The notes under the pieces were generated by a model that had not been told where the DNA came from, searched no databases, and worked only from the letters and a program-made list of their open reading frames with translations. Of a stretch of 64,000 nt of DNA, positions 60,247 through 64,000 are shown one piece after another (within the stretch, counting starts at the first letter, position 1; each line of letters starts with the position of its first letter). The stretch covers positions 1-64,000 of the forward strand of contig CAIXEA010000133.1 of assembly GCA_903918315.1 (NCBI GenBank), given 5' to 3'. Origin of the DNA: an uncultured Acetobacteraceae bacterium (GTDB lineage Bacteria; Pseudomonadota; Alphaproteobacteria; Acetobacterales; Acetobacteraceae). A program made the position numbers and the translations under genes.

Positions 60247-61199
60247 TGCTGGCCGCGCATGCGGATTGGAGCATTGATCCGCGCAAGCGCTGGATAGCCG
60301 TCGCGCGTCAGACCGGCACCCGTTGGAGTCTGGCCGCGCCGGGGCTTGTCGGCGATCCCGGCACGCTGCTCCAGCGCCTGCGATCGGAGGCCGGCGGCGG
60401 CCCCGTCGCACTGGGTGTCGATTTTCCTATCGGCGTGCCACGCGCCTACGCCGTTGGACAACCTGATCGTGATTTCCCGGATTTTCTTCGACGTACCGCC
60501 ACCCTCCCCGATTTTTTCCGCGTCTGCTCGACGCTGGATGAACTCAGCCGAGAGCGTCCGTTTTATCCAGCGCGCGGTGTCAAAGGCATGACCCGGTTGT
60601 CCCACGCCGCGGCACTGGGCCTGGACGATGCCAATGGTCTGTCCCGCCTGTGTGACCGCGCCACGGGGGAGCGTCCGGCCGGCGCGCCCTTATTCTGGAC
60701 CCTCGGCGCAAACCAAACCGGCAAAGCGGCAATCGCGGCTTGGCGGGATATGCTGCTACCCGCCTTGGCGGGTCGTCAGACGCTGTTGATGTGGCCCTTC
60801 GATGGACCGTTCCGGTCATTATTGGCTCCGGGCTCGATCGCTCTGGCTGAAACCTATCCGGCGGAGGCGATGCGGCACCTCGGGATCACCCTGCGTGGCA
60901 GCAAACGCCGGCAATCCGACCGAATGAGTGCCATTCCCATGCTGCACGCGGCCATGGCGCGGCTGGCCGTCGAACCCGACGCAGGCATGGACGCCGCGAT
61001 CACCGAGGGGTTCGGAGCCGATGCGGCGGGGGAAGACCGGTTTGATTGCATGCTCGGTGTTCTCTGCGTGATCAATGTTCTGGGCCGCAACCGTCCGGAC
61101 ACCGCGCCCGACGATTGGTGGGTTCAGCGTTGGGAGGGCTGGGTTCTGGGTCAAACCGCGCGCCCCGTCATGCGCGCGCCGCACATTGACCTTTTATGA
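60246..61199 (+). CDS. DUF429-like RNase H-fold protein
   Basis: The 317-residue protein starts at an ATG overlapping the SDR stop (TGATG). It has the DUF429 pattern: an N-terminal Asp in AHADWSIDPRKRWIAVA, GVDFPIGVPRAYA, then TLGANQTGKAA, AETYPAEAMRHLG and EDRFDCMLGVLCVIN. These acidic residues form an RNase H-like core, so nuclease or nucleotide-hydrolase activity is possible but unproved. It is translationally coupled to the SDR and followed 22 bp later by the ELM1-like gene. Confidence 0.8.
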   Translation: MLAAHADWSIDPRKRWIAVARQTGTRWSLAAPGLVGDPGTLLQRLRSEAGGGPVALGVDFPIGVPRAYAVGQPDRDFPDFLRRTATLPDFFRVCSTLDELSRERPFYPARGVKGMTRLSHAAALGLDDANGLSRLCDRATGERPAGAPLFWTLGANQTGKAAIAAWRDMLLPALAGRQTLLMWPFDGPFRSLLAPGSIALAETYPAEAMRHLGITLRGSKRRQSDRMSAIPMLHAAMARLAVEPDAGMDAAITEGFGADAAGEDRFDCMLGVLCVINVLGRNRPDTAPDDWWVQRWEGWVLGQTARPVMRAPHIDLL

Positions 61200-61221
61200 C
61201 GCGGCGCCGAAAAGCCCCGTC

Positions 61222-62160
61222 ATGTCGCACACTCCCGGAACCTGGATTCTGAGCGAGGGGCTGGCCGGGCTGCAGGCACAGGCGCTCGGCCTGGCTGAAG
61301 CAGCCGGGCTCAGCCCTGATATGCGCGTACTAACGCCGTCAGGTCTCTGGAAGCACATCCCCGCGAAGTTCTGGCCGCATCCCCTGAATTTTGTCGCACC
61401 GCCGTTTCCCGGGCTCGTCATTGCCTGCGGCGGCAAGGCGGGCGTCGTGGCCGCCGCCATGCGCACGCGCGACCGCCGCATCGTGCAGATACAGAACCCC
61501 CGCATCGATATTCGCCGCTTCGACATCATCGTCGCAAATCGGCATGACGAATTGACGGGCCCGAATGTCATCGTTTCCCGCACCGCGCTGCACCGCGTGA
61601 CAGCCGATCGCCTGACGCGGGAAGCGGAGATTTGGCGCGACCGCCTGGCGCCGTTGAAACGCCCGCTGGTCGCTGTCCTGCTGGGCGGCAACAATGGCCG
61701 CTATACATTGGACACCACCGTCGGGGGTCGTCTGGCCACCGATCTGGCCGCCATGGCGCAACGCGACGGGGTTGGAATCGCGGTCACCCCCTCCCGCCGG
61801 ACCGACCCCGCCGTCACGGCGTTGATGCGGGATGCGCTGGCGCCAGTGGGTGGTTGGGTCTGGGATTTTACCGGGGAGAACCCCTATTTCGGCATGCTGG
61901 CGCTGGCGGACATGATCGTGGTGACGCAGGACAGCGTTTCCATGATCTCGGAAGCGGCGGCAACGTCGGTGCCCGTGATGTTCGCACCCTTGCCTGGGAA
62001 GTCCCGCCGCCAGGGCCTCTTCATTGAGACGATGATGCAGGAAGGTCGTGTACGGCCATTCGATGGGCGATTTGCGCTCTGGCCCGTCACGCCACTCAAC
62101 GATACACCATGGGCCGCTGCCGAAATGTGCCGGCGGCTCGGACTCCAGGACCCCGGATAG
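61222..62160 (+). CDS. ELM1/GtrOC1-family putative nucleotide-sugar-binding protein
   Basis: The 312-residue product belongs to the mitochondrial-fission ELM1 family: LSEGLAGLQAQALGLAEAAG, PGLVIACGGKAGVVAAAMR, VQIQNPRIDIRRFDIIVANRHDE, VLLGGNNGRY and VVTQDSVSMISEAAATSVPVM. The last segment resembles a GT-B glycosyltransferase donor site. Bacterial members lie in cell-surface polysaccharide loci. No ribosome site is obvious. The next gene starts at the base after its stop. Confidence 0.87.
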   Translation: MSHTPGTWILSEGLAGLQAQALGLAEAAGLSPDMRVLTPSGLWKHIPAKFWPHPLNFVAPPFPGLVIACGGKAGVVAAAMRTRDRRIVQIQNPRIDIRRFDIIVANRHDELTGPNVIVSRTALHRVTADRLTREAEIWRDRLAPLKRPLVAVLLGGNNGRYTLDTTVGGRLATDLAAMAQRDGVGIAVTPSRRTDPAVTALMRDALAPVGGWVWDFTGENPYFGMLALADMIVVTQDSVSMISEAAATSVPVMFAPLPGKSRRQGLFIETMMQEGRVRPFDGRFALWPVTPLNDTPWAAAEMCRRLGLQDPG

Positions 62161-64000
62161 ATGCTGCAAATCCAGACCTTCGACGCCCGAGCGGGGGGCA
62201 ATGTCATCTATAAAGCGCTGGCGCATCCGCTGGCCGCGGAGGCGATCGCGCGGCTGTATGCTTCCTTATCGGGCTCGGTCGCGCTGTATGACCCTGACCA
62301 CATCGCCGAAGCATTGCTCGCCCTGCACCCGGCGCCAGCATGTGTTGGCTCCCTGTTCGTGCATGACGTGGCGGAGGTCGGGCAGGTGCGTGGCGGTATG
62401 ACCGCGCAACCTTTGACGGCGCTGGCGACCAGCGGCGTGAACACCGTGCTGATCGCGGCTTTTGATGCCGGCAAGATCGTCGACCGCATCCTCCATCTGC
62501 TGCCGCCAGATGCAGCCGTGGTCACGCTCGATCAGGCACGGCTACCGGCCGCGCTGATGTCGGTGCCTGGCCGCTATTTGGACAAGCTGAATTTCGCGAC
62601 CAACTTTGCCTTCTTCCGCGATGACGGCGCCCTCTCAACCCGGCTGATTTCGGCCAATTATTGGGCCAATTACGGCGCGAAGGCGATCCGTCTGTGGCTG
62701 CGGCTGTTCGCCGAGAATGGCATGCCGCTGGCCACCTGGGAGCAGGCGTTGCCATCGGGTCCAGGTGGTTTCGCGATCGACAGCGCCGAGGTGCGGGCAC
62801 GCTTCGGCCTTGGACCTTTCACCGGGCAGCTCTTCATCCATGCCATCGGCGCCGCGGGGCATGATGTGGTGAAATATGCACTCGATACCTATGCCGCCGA
62901 CAACGGCATGTCGCTGTCATGCACCCATGACGCCAATGCCTGGCCGTCGGACCGGTTCGCGGGCTTGCCCGCCCCGGCAGCGGGGGAACGCGTGCTCCTC
63001 TGGCTGCAAAACAGCCACGCAGTCGCTATTCCCGCTGGTACCGTCGCGCTGGACCGCATGGGTGCGGAACAGCCGGTGCATCTGATGCAGGATGTGGGCC
63101 CCTATGCGACCGTCGCCTTGGATGTCGGGGCGATTCTCCCAGGATTGCGCTGGCCGGCGCAGATTGAGCTCCGGGCCGGTCGGCATGTCGTCCGCCCGCG
63201 TTATGAGGTCACCCGCGGAGACCGCACCCGCATCGCGCATGTGAACGTCGAGCGGGATAATCTGCGGGCGGACCCCGGCATCCCGGCATTGCCGGCGACT
63301 TTGGGACGCGGCTACCTCCTGCCTTTCCCGATCCTCCCCCGCGCGCGGTTCCGGACCATCTTCCAGCCAACGCCGATGGCGACAACGCAAGGCAATCTGC
63401 CGCTGCGGCTGGATGTGTTTGGGCGGGACGGCGGGAAGGTGACGGAACGCTTCCTCGGCTGCCTGCCGCGTGATCTTGATCTGGCCCTGGATTTTGACGA
63501 TATCGCGATCGAATCCGGACATGCGGAACTGGTTTACGACTTCCGCGATGGCGGTGAGGCTGACGGCTGGCTGCACGCGTTATTCCGCTATGAGGATCGC
63601 GCCTCCGGCCATGTCGCGGAATCCAGCTTCGGCGGCCATATCTTCAACACCGCGATGACGTATCGGGACGAGCCTCAATCCTACTCAGGACCACCGCCGG
63701 GCTTGTCCACACGCCTGTTCCTGAAGCTGGGGGATGGGCGGCGGAACAGTTTCGCGGCGCTGATCTACCCGGCCTCCGCCGCCTGGCATCCGGTTTCCTC
63801 CACGGTGCTGCAATTGCATGACGCTGATGGTCTGCTGATCGCGGAAGCACCCGTGGCGATCCCCTGCTCGGGCTCCACCATCGTCTGGCCGCATGAGGCT
63901 TTCGACGCGGCGACGTTACAGGCGGCTGGCACCTCGGGTTATGTGCTCGTGCGGGACCCAACCTGCCGCTTGTTCGGGTATCACGGTCTGATGGATAACG
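62161..64000 (+). CDS. Large protein of unknown function (3' end cut off)
   Basis: The frame is open from the ATG at 62161, the base after the ELM1 stop, to the window end (613 codons), so it is translationally coupled. I know no family. The N-terminal third (to about residue 235) is alpha/beta. The remainder is rich in beta strands with aromatic and charged residues (LLWLQNSHAVAIPAGTVALDRM, RLDVFGRDGGKVTERFLGC, SSFGGHIFNTAMTYRDEPQS, SAAWHPVSSTVLQLHDADGLL), suggesting tandem beta-sandwich modules. No signal peptide is seen. The partner ELM1 gene suggests a role with cell-surface glycans. Confidence 0.75.
   Translation, partial: MLQIQTFDARAGGNVIYKALAHPLAAEAIARLYASLSGSVALYDPDHIAEALLALHPAPACVGSLFVHDVAEVGQVRGGMTAQPLTALATSGVNTVLIAAFDAGKIVDRILHLLPPDAAVVTLDQARLPAALMSVPGRYLDKLNFATNFAFFRDDGALSTRLISANYWANYGAKAIRLWLRLFAENGMPLATWEQALPSGPGGFAIDSAEVRARFGLGPFTGQLFIHAIGAAGHDVVKYALDTYAADNGMSLSCTHDANAWPSDRFAGLPAPAAGERVLLWLQNSHAVAIPAGTVALDRMGAEQPVHLMQDVGPYATVALDVGAILPGLRWPAQIELRAGRHVVRPRYEVTRGDRTRIAHVNVERDNLRADPGIPALPATLGRGYLLPFPILPRARFRTIFQPTPMATTQGNLPLRLDVFGRDGGKVTERFLGCLPRDLDLALDFDDIAIESGHAELVYDFRDGGEADGWLHALFRYEDRASGHVAESSFGGHIFNTAMTYRDEPQSYSGPPPGLSTRLFLKLGDGRRNSFAALIYPASAAWHPVSSTVLQLHDADGLLIAEAPVAIPCSGSTIVWPHEAFDAATLQAAGTSGYVLVRDPTCRLFGYHGLMDN

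Noticed and set aside
1-64000. CRISPR array, tRNA, rRNA, integrase or insertion sequence
   Set aside because: I looked for regular spacer repeats, conserved tRNA ends and transposase motifs and saw none. The only dispersed repeat is the two-hairpin element.

Overview
This is 64 kb of GC-rich bacterial chromosome, almost fully coding, with no rRNA, tRNA, CRISPR array, transposase or phage gene that I could see. Gene families and order point to an alphaproteobacterium of the Acetobacteraceae/Rhodospirillales type: a run aroE-coaE-dnaQ facing secB, a Tim44-like protein, an AapJQMP amino-acid transporter, ELM1-family and DUF429 proteins, an lldD-like hydroxy-acid oxidase and many small exported proteins. 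The placement is an inference from content; no marker gene fixes the genus. No stretch over 300 bases lacks a gene.

Layout. 1-13 kb: end of an OprB-type porin, a Prx5 peroxiredoxin, a CpxP-like protein divergent from an OmpR/EnvZ two-component pair, a Baeyer-Villiger-type monooxygenase, a luciferase-like oxidoreductase, a PEP carboxylase homologue with altered catalytic motifs, a DUF1236 protein and SelO. 13-27 kb: a DMT exporter, an FMN hydroxy-acid oxidase, a manA / GT4-fusion / GH130 operon, small exported proteins, an unknown two-gene unit behind a perfect FNR-type box, an RraA-like protein, an ABC solute-binding protein flanked by inverted copies of a repeat, and an MBL hydrolase. 27-37 kb: a type II secretion cluster (gspG; prepilin peptidase; gspD, N/C, M, L, H, F, E) in which gspH is frameshifted and gspI/J/K are absent. 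37-47 kb: aroE-coaE-dnaQ, secB, a histidine phosphatase, tim44-like plus two tandem GT-C-like membrane proteins, lutA-like and an MDR reductase. 47-64 kb: a cache protein with a GGDEF-EAL enzyme, aapJQMP, a SARP-like regulator, a YeiH exporter, a very small gene for a two-repeat peptide with a DUF6065-like gene behind it, a receiver-like protein, then SDR-DUF429-ELM1-unknown ending off the window.

The most intriguing locus is 57.6-59.3 kb. It holds a candidate small RNA with its own promoter and terminator, a 47-residue peptide made of two copies of a GGGIRLPA motif whose repeats differ mostly by silent changes in the motif, a perfect 10-bp GC hairpin, a DUF6065-like protein, and a convergent receiver-like protein with Glu at the usual phospho-Asp place. 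It has the layout of a precursor peptide with its partner enzyme and may be undescribed. Other notable items are a roughly 105-bp two-hairpin repeat present three times (24.5, 26.3 and 39.1 kb), the decayed gspH, the PEPC homologue lacking key active-site residues, and the tandem membrane proteins behind the Tim44-like gene.
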